A stretch of 64,000 nucleotides of DNA from a methanogenic archaeon ISO4-H5 (GTDB lineage Archaea; Thermoplasmatota; Thermoplasmata; Methanomassiliicoccales; Methanomethylophilaceae). The translations under genes were made by a program, and so were the position numbers. The stretch spans positions 1,240,001 through 1,304,000 of the forward strand of contig CP014214.1 of the NCBI GenBank assembly GCA_001560915.1, given 5' to 3'. The notes beneath the pieces were generated by a model. That model ran no database searches. It had not been told where the DNA came from and was given only the letters and a program-made list of their open reading frames with translations. Below are positions 8,195 to 17,370 of the stretch, one piece after another (positions within the stretch are counted from its first letter, which is position 1; each line of letters begins with the position of its first letter).

Positions 8195-9034
8195 TCAGAT
8201 GAAACGAATCCTATCAATGGTCGATGTGAACAGTTCCGGAGACCAGTTCTGCAGCTTCCGCTTTTCGAGCGCAAAAGGAGCCACATCAGATACTGCATCG
8301 AGATAATCGACAGAGGCGTACCTCTTCTTCAGCAACTCCTTTATCTCCTCCTCTCCGGAGACCTCGATTCCCGATAGTGCCAGACGTTCCATAAGATGCT
8401 TGGTGTTAACCGGGATATTGTTAGCAGAGTAGAACAAAATGTCGTAATAATCGCGTCCCTTGACACGGTTCCCCCATCCGCGACAAAGTATCGCGTGTAA
8501 CTTGCAGGAATGTAGGGTGGGGAGATCATACATCCGGACCTTGTGCGGAAACGGGAGAAGGGGGTATGCCCATTCGGTTCCGTAATCCTCCGGGGGCCTT
8601 ACATCCACCTCCAGCTTGACGGAGATACGCTGGTTGTCCTGTATACCGGGAACGACTTCGCCGAAGGAGAGGTATATCTCTCTGCAGATTCCTTTTACGA
8701 ACGCAGTCTTCATTTTGCTCCGATGCGTCTTTTCCTTCTCTGTTACTTCTACCTGCAAATCCAAAGACTCGAAAAATGACTCCAAGGCTCCGATATACGG
8801 TCCAAATGTAAAATCTGGATCAGGCTCCAGAAGAGTGAAATCCAAGTCCTCCGAAGAACGGTCGAGTCCGTGGAAGAGGCTCAGTGCTGTTCCCCCGACG
8901 AAAGCTACTTTATCGAAGAATCCTGAATCCGATAGTGAATTGAGAGTGATGCGCTGCATGGCCTCCCTTACCCTGCTGTGAGTGTCCATCAACGGGTTGC
9001 TCTGCTTCATCAACTGTTCCAACACACTGTTCAT
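8195..9034 (-). CDS. AbiEii-type nucleotidyltransferase toxin
   Basis: A 279-residue protein of the nucleotidyltransferase AbiEii/AbiGii family. The polymerase-beta-like motif is clear: FVGGTALSLFHGLDRSSEDLDF (residues about 45-66) supplies the GG and the D-x-D metal ligands. A downstream LHSCKLHAILCRGWGNRVKGRDYYDI matches the K...R..KGRD.YD block of the family. Type IV toxins of this kind transfer nucleotides to RNA targets such as tRNA and cause growth arrest or abortive phage defence. It overlaps the 3' end of the antitoxin-like gene by 4 nt (ATGA), the usual antitoxin-then-toxin order. The actual target is unknown. Confidence 0.88.
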   Translation of the reverse strand: MNSVLEQLMKQSNPLMDTHSRVREAMQRITLNSLSDSGFFDKVAFVGGTALSLFHGLDRSSEDLDFTLLEPDPDFTFGPYIGALESFFESLDLQVEVTEKEKTHRSKMKTAFVKGICREIYLSFGEVVPGIQDNQRISVKLEVDVRPPEDYGTEWAYPLLPFPHKVRMYDLPTLHSCKLHAILCRGWGNRVKGRDYYDILFYSANNIPVNTKHLMERLALSGIEVSGEEEIKELLKKRYASVDYLDAVSDVAPFALEKRKLQNWSPELFTSTIDRIRFI

Positions 9035-9615
9035 TGATCTCCCTCCCGGACTTTCCTAAGCAGCCTGACGTTCGTGGAACCGTATCTCCCAGAAAGGTCG
9101 TCAATCAAAGCCGCATCCGTCTCAAAGAATGAATCCTCGTCAATACGCAGATCTTCGAAAAGCAATGTTCTCATGGATTTCACCGAATGCACGGGGTGCA
9201 ATGCATACACTTTGTCGCAGAGGGCTTTCTCCGGTCCGGCAATCCAATATCCTCCGCGATCTGTGTCGATATACCTTAACCCGTAAGGAAAAGCCTTCTC
9301 CGGCACATCCTGATAGGTGAAGGTTCCAAAGGCTGTGCTATACTCCTTAGTACGGCGCTTTCTCACTGTAGCTGAGGTAAATGAGAATACCGTTTCTGGA
9401 ATCAATCCGTGTCTGGCTAATGCGAAATCAAAGGAAAGATACGACGGCGAATAGATAGCCTGGGCCAAGAATTCACCGGGCGTATTCGGATCGGTCTCAT
9501 ACAAACCGCGGATGACCCGATGATACTTCCCATCCCTGACTAAGCGCCCTACCTTACATGGCACATTGGAGTAGTCTTTCAGACAATCCTGAATCATGCA
9601 AGACGTAAGTATCAT
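9031..9615 (-). CDS. AbiEi-type antitoxin / transcriptional regulator
   Basis: A 194-residue protein resembling AbiEi antitoxins: a winged-helix start (VPCKVGRLVRDGKYHRVIRGLYET) followed by SPSYLSFDFALARHGLIPE and a PEKALCDKVYAL segment typical of the family. Known AbiEi proteins repress their own operon and neutralise the toxin without stable complex formation. Start chosen at the ATG at 9615: a TATA-like TATTAAATAA at 9637-9646 predicts transcription from about 9616, hence a leaderless mRNA. A GTG at 9627 is in frame but would lie upstream of that start. Confidence 0.83.
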   Translation of the reverse strand: MILTSCMIQDCLKDYSNVPCKVGRLVRDGKYHRVIRGLYETDPNTPGEFLAQAIYSPSYLSFDFALARHGLIPETVFSFTSATVRKRRTKEYSTAFGTFTYQDVPEKAFPYGLRYIDTDRGGYWIAGPEKALCDKVYALHPVHSVKSMRTLLFEDLRIDEDSFFETDAALIDDLSGRYGSTNVRLLRKVREGDQ

Positions 9616-9728
9616 GATATTCTCCACTAATTATCATTATTTAATAGTTTCTGGAGAAAATCGTGCTTTTCCCAAATTCGACAGGCCCATACGGCAGATA
9701 ATCTCGCAATAATGGGCTGACCGACCGT

Positions 9729-9754
9729 CAAAACAATCGAATGGTCCTGTTTTG
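9729..9754 (-). terminator. Inverted repeat between tetR-like and abiE-like genes
   Basis: CAAAACA and TGTTTTG form 7-bp arms around 12 nt. It lies downstream of the TetR-family gene and upstream of the AbiE-like operon, so it could end the former or bind the AbiEi-like protein. The rest of 9628-9789 shows no ORF. Confidence 0.3.
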
Positions 9755-9789
9755 TCAAGGTAGCAGGGAACGGAAAATACCGGAAACCA

Positions 9790-10473
9790 TCACTCGGTTA
9801 AACCTTCGCTGAGCTTATGACCCAGGAAGTTCAATTCTCCGGATTCCAATAGATTGAAAACGATGTCGAGAGTCTCCGATAGATTCACCACGGGAACACC
9901 AAGAGTGGTGGCAATAGCGAGCACATGGTGCTTGGATGCGTCCTTATAATCAGCTTTCCCTCCGTTCGCATAGTATCCGACCATGTTACCTATCGAACCG
10001 ATGAGCGCTGATAGAATCATCCTGCTCTTGTCAGAATCGATAGAGGCGAAGTTGAACTCCTTAACGAACTGGGTCCACCAGTCCCCGAAGATGTTGATGA
10101 AAATATTGACTGCCTCCCAGCGGCAGTGAACAACGTAGATTAGCTTCGCAATACCGACTGAGCGGCTTGCCACATACAACTGGAGGATTCCAGGGAAGGA
10201 GAGTGCAGCCATGAAATTCTTGCTCTTACGGAAGATCTCCTCCGATTCGCGCATGATGTCCGCGATGGCGTCCTTCAGGATGCTGATGAGGATCTCATCC
10301 TTATTCTTGAAACGGTTATAGAGGCTGCCGTTGAGGATGCCAGCCTTCGCTATGATATCGCGGGTGGTGGTCTCCTCGAATCCCTTCTTCAGGAAAAGCT
10401 CCAGCGATACGTCCATGATCTGACGGCGAGCTATGTCGCGCTTCTCCTGGACGCTCATTTTGCCTCTAGCCAT
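9790..10473 (-). CDS. TetR-family transcriptional repressor
   Basis: A 227-residue regulator. The N-terminal helix-turn-helix is typical: FLKKGFEETTTRDIIAKAG then LYNRFKNKDEIL (residues about 28-65). The C-terminal ligand-binding half is unrecognised. It diverges from the MMPL/RND exporter 213 nt away, a standard arrangement for a drug- or lipid-responsive repressor of an efflux pump. The TATA box (TATATAT, 10496-10502) sits 26 nt before the ATG, so the mRNA is probably leaderless. A palindrome between TATA and start suggests autoregulation. The inducer is unknown. Confidence 0.9.
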   Translation of the reverse strand: MARGKMSVQEKRDIARRQIMDVSLELFLKKGFEETTTRDIIAKAGILNGSLYNRFKNKDEILISILKDAIADIMRESEEIFRKSKNFMAALSFPGILQLYVASRSVGIAKLIYVVHCRWEAVNIFINIFGDWWTQFVKEFNFASIDSDKSRMILSALIGSIGNMVGYYANGGKADYKDASKHHVLAIATTLGVPVVNLSETLDIVFNLLESGELNFLGHKLSEGLTE

Positions 10474-10475
10474 TA

Positions 10476-10493
10476 CTAATCCATCATGATTAG
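10476..10493. promoter_or_regulatory. Palindrome at the tetR-like transcription start
   Basis: CTAATC-N6-GATTAG lies between the TATA box and the ATG of the TetR-family gene. A repressor bound here would block its own transcription. The inference rests on position and symmetry only. Confidence 0.45.
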
Positions 10494-10518
10494 GGTATAT
10501 ATCAGTATCTGAAATTTT

Positions 10519-10532
10519 TTGAATCTAATCAA
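10519..10532. promoter_or_regulatory. TTGA-N6-TCAA site 1 in the tetR/RND intergenic region
   Basis: TTGAATCTAATCAA, an imperfect dyad that shares TAATCAAAA with a second copy 109 nt away. It lies upstream of the TetR-family promoter. Confidence 0.4.
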
Positions 10533-10627
10533 AATTGATGTCATGTCTTTTGCATGTTCGTGAAGGTTCTGAATAAGCCAGATTTACGACTCATTATTAA
10601 TTTTCCTAACTGAGTTTAATATAAATT

Positions 10628-10654
10628 TTGAGCTTAATCAAAAATTTATAAATA
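10628..10654 (+). promoter_or_regulatory. TTGA-N6-TCAA site 2 and TATA box of the RND exporter
   Basis: TTGAGCTTAATCAA at 10628-10641 directly precedes the TATA box TTTATAAATA at 10645-10654. Transcription should start near 10675, 12 nt before the exporter ATG. The dyad abuts the TATA/BRE region, so bound repressor would exclude TBP/TFB. Confidence 0.5.
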
Positions 10655-10686
10655 TCCGTTTACTTTGAGCATGTTCAAGAATTATC

Positions 10687-13638
10687 ATGTTCGCCAAACT
10701 AGCAGATACAGTTATGAAGCACTCCAAGGCGATAATCGCCATATGGGTCGTGATTTTCATCTGCTGCGTTCCCTTCATGCTCAAGGCCGACAGCGTCCTC
10801 GAGTACGAACTCACTAAAATGACCGGGAGCGACAGCGAATCAGCCCAGGGCAACGCCTACATGGATGCCAACTTCTCCAATGCCGTCGACATGGATGAAG
10901 TGTTAGTCATCAAATATGACTCCTCAGACAGCACTCAGACCTCCAACGTAACCGTCCTCGCCAACAAGATAGGCGAGCTCCTCGGAACCAAATACAATTC
11001 CAAAGTATCGATAACCGATGTCGGTTCCTACAAGGGCGATGCGGATAACATCGCAGTAGAGATCTTCTCGGTAAAAACAACCGATACTTCAATCAAATTC
11101 TCCGATGAGACCGGCAACATCAGGAACATCGTGTCCCAGGCCAAAACCGACAGCGGTGTGTCCCTGACCACCTACGTCACCGGAAACGCCGCCCTCACCT
11201 ATGACACCATGACCGCCGCCAACAGCGACGTCAGCAAGATCCACGTGCTCAGCATCGCACTCATCTTCATCCTGCTGGTACTGTTCTTCGGTGCACTCGT
11301 CACCGCCGTCGTACCTCCTCTGGGATTCGGTGTCGCATACGGAGTCGCCATGGTAGGACTCTACTTCTTCGCAAGCTCCACCAGCGTCTTCTACCTGACA
11401 TCGACCCTCATGGTCGTTACCATGCTGGGAGCGGGATGCGATTACGGAATCTTCATCATAACCAGGTACAGGGAGGAGCTCAAGAACGGCGCCGCCCACC
11501 ACGACGCACTCTCCACCGCCATCCAATGGGCCGGAGAATCCGTCTTCACATCAGGTCTTTCCGTCATCATCGGATTCGCCTGCCTCGCAATCTGCGACTT
11601 CCAGATGGTCCGCAACATGGGACTCATGCTCGCCCTCGGAATCGTGTTCGCACTCATCGCAGCCCTCACCTTCGTGCCCGCGATCGTCAACCTCCTCGGA
11701 GAGAAGACCTTCTGGCCCAACTCCATCGCCAAGTACAAAGCCGCTGAGGATGGAACCCATCGCTCCGCATACGGAAAGGCCTCCCATGTGTTCCACAGGT
11801 ACTTCCAGTGGGTCGCCAGGGCCACCAGGAACCATGCCAAGCCCATCGTCATCGCGGCCATCATCATCTCCGTTCCCTCCATCTATGTGTACGCAACCTC
11901 CCACAGTTCCTACGACATGATCGCTGTCGAACCCGACGGCGAAGCCAAAGAAGGACTGTACGCCATCATGGACGAGACCTACGGCGGAACCCTCATGCCC
12001 ACCTATGTCGTGGTGCAGTTCCCCGACAGCGCAGTAGACAAGGACAAAACAACCACACTGACACTCAGCGATACATCCTACGGCCAGTTCAATACAATGG
12101 TCAAAGGAATCTACAGCAACCAGGTCCGCACCAACGTGTATCAGCAGGCCATCGACAGCGGTGCAAGCGAAAGCGATGCGAACACTGCCGCGGATGCATA
12201 CATGACCGCTCACGCATCTGAGATCGATGCTGCTGCAACCCAGTATGCCAACGCCAACACGCCCAAAGCACTTCCCTATCTCACCTGGAGTGCCCACGGA
12301 CTTACCGCTTCCGGAACCACCTTCACAGGATATGTCCCAGCAGTCATGACCATTGCCAATGACATCAAGACCAAGAATACAGACATCGTCGCACAGGACT
12401 CCAGCGGAGTCAACGGTCTGACATCTTGGGCTGTGCTCTACTACTCTCAGGGAGTTCCGGCTGCAACCCAGAAACTGATTGCCGGCTACACTGACGGTGT
12501 CCGTGCTACGGTATACAGCACCGCATACAGCACCGCAATCGGCGGAGGTGCGACTGAGGAACAGGCTAAGGCTATAGCTGAAGAACAGGCAAAAACCTAT
12601 ATGGAGGCCAACAAGGACACCATCGCATCCGATGCGAACACCTATGCGACTGCCCACATCAATGATGCATCTGTAGTCAACCAGATTAACAGCGGCATCG
12701 TCGAACTGATGCCCTCCGCAGTGAAGGGCTATGTTGAGAAATATGTTGCAATCGGTGCCGCATATGCCGCTGCAACCTCGCAGACCGCTGTCCCCAGCCT
12801 TTCCATCAACGTTACCGATACTGACGGAAATCCTGCTACCATCCAGCTTGCAAACCTGATCGACTACGTCCTCAATGCCGGAACCGGACTCATCTCCAAC
12901 GACGGAACCGCCGCATCTCTCATGATCGTCACCAATGAAAAACCCATGTCCGACAAGACCATGGACTTCCAGGGTGCACTTCAGAATGCATTCCACGGAA
13001 AGGGCGGTTACGACGAGACCTACTCGTCTGCGATCTCCAAGTCCCAGGTGTGCGGAACCAACGCCGTCATGTACGACATCTCCGGAACCGTTACCAACCA
13101 GTTCAACTACATCCAGATCATCGTGGTCATCCTCCTGCTGATCATGCTGTTCCTGATCCTCGGAAGCTACGTGACCCCCATCCGTGCCATCCTCTGCATC
13201 ATCCTGAGCGTCACCTGGACCCTGGCTCTCACCTTCCTGGTCTTCCAGGAGTTCCTGGCCATACCGGTGTGCTGGATCGTGCCCATCGTGCTCTTCGTGG
13301 TCCTACTGGGACTCGGTCTCGATTACGAGATCTTCGTCACCACCAGGGTCAGGGAGAACAGGATCCGCGGAATGTCCAACGACGATGCCATCGATGCCGC
13401 CATCACAAGTGCCAGCGGTACCATCAGCCTCTGCGCCCTCATCATGGGAGGTACCTTCTGCACCCTGCTCATCGGAAGCTCTTCGATGCTTCAGGAGTTC
13501 GGTTTCGCACTCGGTATCGGAATCTTCATCGACGGACTGTTCATGGTCACCTATGTCGGTCCCGCCCTCATGCACCTCCTCGGAGACTGGAGCTGGAAAG
13601 GCCCCGCCTTCCTCCAGAGGAAGCATAAGGAAGAGTAA
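10687..13638 (+). CDS. MMPL/HAE3-type RND exporter
   Basis: A 983-residue inner-membrane transporter with the duplicated RND fold: TM1, a periplasmic-side loop, TM2-6, then TM7, a second loop, TM8-12. Both halves carry the D-Y motif in the fourth helix of the repeat (GAGCDYGIFIITRYREEL and LGLGLDYEIFVTTRVREN), as in archaeal and MMPL-type pumps driven by ion gradients. The second extracytoplasmic loop is long (roughly residues 420-780) and contains two Ala-rich helical segments rich in AxxxA patterns. The substrate may be lipids, sterol-like compounds or drugs. Probable control by the divergent TetR-family gene. A strong hairpin follows the stop. Confidence 0.92.
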   Translation: MFAKLADTVMKHSKAIIAIWVVIFICCVPFMLKADSVLEYELTKMTGSDSESAQGNAYMDANFSNAVDMDEVLVIKYDSSDSTQTSNVTVLANKIGELLGTKYNSKVSITDVGSYKGDADNIAVEIFSVKTTDTSIKFSDETGNIRNIVSQAKTDSGVSLTTYVTGNAALTYDTMTAANSDVSKIHVLSIALIFILLVLFFGALVTAVVPPLGFGVAYGVAMVGLYFFASSTSVFYLTSTLMVVTMLGAGCDYGIFIITRYREELKNGAAHHDALSTAIQWAGESVFTSGLSVIIGFACLAICDFQMVRNMGLMLALGIVFALIAALTFVPAIVNLLGEKTFWPNSIAKYKAAEDGTHRSAYGKASHVFHRYFQWVARATRNHAKPIVIAAIIISVPSIYVYATSHSSYDMIAVEPDGEAKEGLYAIMDETYGGTLMPTYVVVQFPDSAVDKDKTTTLTLSDTSYGQFNTMVKGIYSNQVRTNVYQQAIDSGASESDANTAADAYMTAHASEIDAAATQYANANTPKALPYLTWSAHGLTASGTTFTGYVPAVMTIANDIKTKNTDIVAQDSSGVNGLTSWAVLYYSQGVPAATQKLIAGYTDGVRATVYSTAYSTAIGGGATEEQAKAIAEEQAKTYMEANKDTIASDANTYATAHINDASVVNQINSGIVELMPSAVKGYVEKYVAIGAAYAAATSQTAVPSLSINVTDTDGNPATIQLANLIDYVLNAGTGLISNDGTAASLMIVTNEKPMSDKTMDFQGALQNAFHGKGGYDETYSSAISKSQVCGTNAVMYDISGTVTNQFNYIQIIVVILLLIMLFLILGSYVTPIRAILCIILSVTWTLALTFLVFQEFLAIPVCWIVPIVLFVVLLGLGLDYEIFVTTRVRENRIRGMSNDDAIDAAITSASGTISLCALIMGGTFCTLLIGSSSMLQEFGFALGIGIFIDGLFMVTYVGPALMHLLGDWSWKGPAFLQRKHKEE

Positions 13639-13646
13639 TTCAGAAC

Positions 13647-13666
13647 GCCCGTCCTCCGGGACGGGC
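13647..13666 (+). terminator. Hairpin after the RND exporter
   Basis: An 8-bp stem GCCCGTCC / GGACGGGC with a TCCG loop, 8 nt after the stop, followed by a second G/C hairpin (CCCGGG...CCCGGG, about 13673-13692) and a T-rich stretch. Confidence 0.6.
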
Positions 13667-13738
13667 CCCTTACCCGGGAGAAATCCCCGGGGTTAATTTC
13701 TTATCCTAATTTCTGTGATTACTCCCCAGAGTGATCGG

Positions 13739-14332
13739 ATGAGTATCGTATACCGCTACGGAAGCAACCTCTACATCAACCTCACGAACAGGTGTCCCTG
13801 CAGCTGTGTTTTCTGCATCAGGGACAGCACCCCCAGACTCGGGGATGCGGACAGCCTGTGGCTAAAGGAAGAGCCCACATCCGATCAGATCATGGCCGCC
13901 CTCAGGGAAGCCGATGCCGATAACGCGGGACAGATCGTGTTCTGCGGATACGGCGAGCCTACCGAGCGTCTCGAGACGATCCTGGAAACCGCTCCGCGCA
14001 TCCGTTCAGAACTGAAGAAGACCGTCCGTCTCGATACCAACGGACTCGGGAATCTCATCAACGGAAGAGACATCGTACCGGATCTGGCACAGGCGGTCGA
14101 CTCGATATCGATCAGCCTCAACGCACCCGATGCGGAATCCTACAAGAAGATCACCCGCTGCAGATTCGACGCACATGAAGCCTACGATTCGCTGATGGAT
14201 TTCATCCGCGAGTGCAAGGAGAAGATCGGTGCGGTCACCGTGTCCATCGTCGGAGGATACCAGTCTCCGGAGGACGAGGAGAGATGCAGACTAATCGCCG
14301 AGGAGCTCGGTGTCAGGTTCAGGGTCCGCTGA
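13739..14332 (+). CDS. Short radical SAM protein of the TatD-associated type
   Basis: A 197-residue radical SAM enzyme consisting of little more than the partial TIM barrel. The cluster-binding motif is C-x3-C-x2-C in NRCPCSCVFCIR (residues about 18-29). The SAM-binding GE motif appears as CGYGEPTERLE, and later strands show SISLNAPDAESY. Such short proteins are often encoded beside tatD nuclease genes; none is seen here, and the reaction is unknown. Start at the ATG at 13739, preceded by the ribosome-binding-like AGAGTGATCGG. An in-frame GTG at 13715 is an alternative. Confidence 0.82.
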   Translation: MSIVYRYGSNLYINLTNRCPCSCVFCIRDSTPRLGDADSLWLKEEPTSDQIMAALREADADNAGQIVFCGYGEPTERLETILETAPRIRSELKKTVRLDTNGLGNLINGRDIVPDLAQAVDSISISLNAPDAESYKKITRCRFDAHEAYDSLMDFIRECKEKIGAVTVSIVGGYQSPEDEERCRLIAEELGVRFRVR

Positions 14333-14353
14333 CCCAGCAATCGTTTTCTGTGT

Positions 14354-15025
14354 TCAGTCGGACATCATGTCGATGAACACATAGGATGCCATCTTCATGT
14401 CGATGGCGACAGAACTGCCTGCCACACCGAGGGTCACGATTCCCTTCTCGTCATCGTGTCCGGTGACGGTTACCTCCTTGCCGGGGATGATTCCCATGGC
14501 CAGGAGTTTCTCCATAACCCTGCTCTCATCGGACTTGATGTAAGCGACGGTGCCGCTGTGGCCGACCTCGGCATCACACAGCTGGGAGGTGATGGAGATT
14601 CCGAAACCGGATACGGACTTGCAGGGATTCACACAGCTCTGGCAGTCGCAGTCGGGAGGATTGCCGAGGATGTCGCAGATCCTCTGAGCGGCGGAATCGG
14701 AGATGGTGTGCTCGATGCGGTGCGCCTCCTGATGGGCGATTTCCGGCTCGAGTCCGAGGACGTCGATGAAGAACTTCTCGACGATGTGGTGCCTCTTGCG
14801 GGTGAGCCTGGCATCGGTATAGCCCTTTTCGGTGAGCTTCACGCCCCTGTATTTGGCATACTCGACGAGACCGTCCTTGGAGAGTATCTTCAGCATCTCG
14901 CTCACACTGGCGGGAGATACTCCCATATGCTCCGCAAGCTCGGTGGTCTTGGCTGCAGAGCCCCCTTCTGTGAGTCTGAGGATGGCGATAAGATAGTCTT
15001 CACGGTTTCCGGTCGTCACTGGCAT
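14354..15025 (-). CDS. DtxR/MntR-family metal-dependent repressor with FeoA-like domain
   Basis: A 223-residue regulator: N-terminal winged helix (ELAEHMGVSPASVSEMLKIL), a metal-binding dimerisation domain (HHIVEKFFIDVLGL, then HQEAHRIEHTIS) and a C-terminal SH3-like FeoA domain (MEKLLAMGIIPGKEVTVTG). Residues about 121-133 hold an unusual Cys group, C-x-C-x2-C-x3-C (CDCQSCVNPC), where many relatives have CPHGNP. It may bind iron, manganese or a cluster. A dyad TTAGGTATATCTAA overlaps its TATA region, and the same motif occurs at the feo operon in this window, so it is the likely iron repressor. Start: ATG at 15025, about 25 nt from the TATA-like GATATAC. Confidence 0.92.
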   Translation of the reverse strand: MPVTTGNREDYLIAILRLTEGGSAAKTTELAEHMGVSPASVSEMLKILSKDGLVEYAKYRGVKLTEKGYTDARLTRKRHHIVEKFFIDVLGLEPEIAHQEAHRIEHTISDSAAQRICDILGNPPDCDCQSCVNPCKSVSGFGISITSQLCDAEVGHSGTVAYIKSDESRVMEKLLAMGIIPGKEVTVTGHDDEKGIVTLGVAGSSVAIDMKMASYVFIDMMSD

Positions 15026-15042
15026 ACACCTCTAAAGGAGAT

Positions 15043-15056
15043 TTAGGTATATCTAA
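15043..15056. promoter_or_regulatory. DtxR-type operator overlapping the regulator's own promoter
   Basis: TTAGGTATATCTAA lies 18-31 nt before the regulator ATG and includes its TATA-like core. Two sites of the same form, TTAGGTATGACTAA and TTAGGAATGACTAA, stand at the start of the feo operon (59002 and 58938). Shared consensus TTAGGWATRWCTAA. Confidence 0.65.
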
Positions 15057-15151
15057 TATTCCGAAATCTCATTTCAAATTGTTTTGAAATAGCATCTCCC
15101 ATATTTAATTGTCAGGCTCGGTTTTCAGGGGATCGGGGGGTCTCAGCAAAT

Positions 15152-15169
15152 CTACTTATTTTTTTGTAG
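15152..15169. promoter_or_regulatory. Dyad upstream of the riboflavin operon
   Basis: CTAC-N10-GTAG with a T-rich centre lies 53 nt before ribB. It could bind a riboflavin regulator of the archaeal RbkR kind, but only position supports this. No FMN riboswitch-like structure is seen in 15057-15221. Confidence 0.25.
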
Positions 15170-15221
15170 TACCCCACAGATTATTTTAAGTTCTGACATA
15201 ACGAGGTCCTGAGGAAGACAA

Positions 15222-15935
15222 ATGAGCATCGAAAAGGCACTGGAAGCGGTCAGGAAAGGCCAGATTATCCTTATCTATGACTTCGACGACCGCGAGAGGG
15301 AATCGGATATGACGATAGCATCCGAATTCGTAACCTACGACAAAATCACTCAGATGAGAGAGGACGCCGGAGGTCTGCTCTGCACCACCACCCCCTTCAA
15401 GCTCGCCATGGACATCGGACTGCCCTTCCTCTCGGATATCTTCTGGTACGCAGGCGAGAGCTATCCCCTCCTCAGGAAGATGGCTCCCAGCGACATACCC
15501 TACGACCGTACCAAATCGTCGTTCGGTGTCACCATCAACCACAGGGACACCTACACCGGTATCCCCGATAGGGACCGCGCCCTCACCATCAAGAGGTACG
15601 CCGAGGTCATCTTCCAGGACAAGCCCGCAGACGAGATCGCGGAGGACATGGGAAGGGAGTTCAGGGCACCCGGACACGTCCACCTGCTGAACACTTCGGA
15701 TAAAATCCTTACCAACAGGCACGGCCACACCGAGCTCGCCACAGCCATGATGTACATGGCCGGCGTGAAGCCCTCCGCCACCATCTGCGAGATGATGGGT
15801 CACGACGGACACTCCCGTTCCAAGGAGTCGTGCTACCAGTACGCCAAGGACCACGACATGCCCATCGTCACCGGCGACGAGGTCATCGCGGCCTGGAACG
15901 AATACAAGAAGGACCACCCGGAACTGGATGTGTGA
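15222..15935 (+). CDS. ribB: 3,4-dihydroxy-2-butanone 4-phosphate synthase
   Basis: Converts ribulose 5-phosphate to 3,4-dihydroxy-2-butanone 4-phosphate and formate, giving the four-carbon unit of riboflavin. 237 residues. The family block DFDDRERESDMTIASEFV (residues about 20-37) carries the acidic metal-binding loop. Further motifs are TPFKLAMDIGLPF, RTKSSFGVTINHRDT, then GHVHLL and GHTELATAMMYMAG with catalytic His and Glu. It is a stand-alone protein without the GTP cyclohydrolase II fusion seen in bacteria, as is usual in archaea. First gene of a four-gene operon; GAGGAAGACAA precedes the ATG. Confidence 0.96.
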   Translation: MSIEKALEAVRKGQIILIYDFDDRERESDMTIASEFVTYDKITQMREDAGGLLCTTTPFKLAMDIGLPFLSDIFWYAGESYPLLRKMAPSDIPYDRTKSSFGVTINHRDTYTGIPDRDRALTIKRYAEVIFQDKPADEIAEDMGREFRAPGHVHLLNTSDKILTNRHGHTELATAMMYMAGVKPSATICEMMGHDGHSRSKESCYQYAKDHDMPIVTGDEVIAAWNEYKKDHPELDV

Positions 15936-15938
15936 GAC

Positions 15939-16834
<896 letters not shown>

Positions 16835-16862
16835 GAAACAGTAACCATAGGAGGAAAGAACA

Positions 16863-17279
16863 ATGGCAAAATACAGACTCGGAGCAGTAGTAGCGGAATT
16901 CAACTATGAGGTCACCAGCCTCATGCTCGAGAGGGCGAAGGCGGAAGCCGAGTTCCTCGGAGTAGAGATCAACCACATCATCAAGGTGCCCGGCGTGTTC
17001 GACATGCCCCTCGCCATCAAGAAGCTCATCTCCAGGGACGATGTCGACGCGGTCATCACCCTCGGTGCCGTCATCACCGGCGAGACCAAACACGACGAGG
17101 TCATTGCCGCACAGGCCGCAAGGAAGATCACCGACCTCGCACTCGACTACGACAAGCCCGTCGCCTACGGCGTTACCGGACCCGGCATGTCCGAGCTCCA
17201 GGCCATGGACAGGATCGAGAAGGGCCGCGACGTCGTCGACACCGCTGTCAAGATGCTCGACAGGCTCAAGAAAATCTGA
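16863..17279 (+). CDS. ribH: 6,7-dimethyl-8-ribityllumazine synthase
   Basis: 138-residue lumazine synthase that joins the ribB product with 5-amino-6-ribitylaminouracil. Typical blocks: VAEFNYEVTSLMLERAKAEA, VPGVFDMPLAIKKLI, VITLGAVITGETKHDEV (the loop with the catalytic His), and a C-terminal PVAYGVTGPGMSELQAMDR. It assembles as a 60-mer or pentamer in relatives. Last gene of the rib operon; a hairpin follows 10 nt after the stop. GTP cyclohydrolase and the deaminase steps are not encoded in the window. Confidence 0.96.
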   Translation: MAKYRLGAVVAEFNYEVTSLMLERAKAEAEFLGVEINHIIKVPGVFDMPLAIKKLISRDDVDAVITLGAVITGETKHDEVIAAQAARKITDLALDYDKPVAYGVTGPGMSELQAMDRIEKGRDVVDTAVKMLDRLKKI

Positions 17280-17288
17280 TTCCAAACG

Positions 17289-17304
17289 GCCCCTCAGGGG
17301 GCCA
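17289..17304 (+). terminator. Terminator of the riboflavin operon
   Basis: GGCCCC / GGGGCC stem with a short TCA loop, followed after 7 nt by a run of five T residues. Confidence 0.65.
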
Positions 17305-17370
17305 TTACCATTTTTAACATTGCCTAAATCAACAACGTCCTTATAGCACTCCGTTCATCCATTTTCCAGC

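Noticed and set aside
15057-15221. FMN riboswitch before ribB
   Set aside because: No RFN-like conserved helices; only a weak dyad and a promoter-like region are visible.
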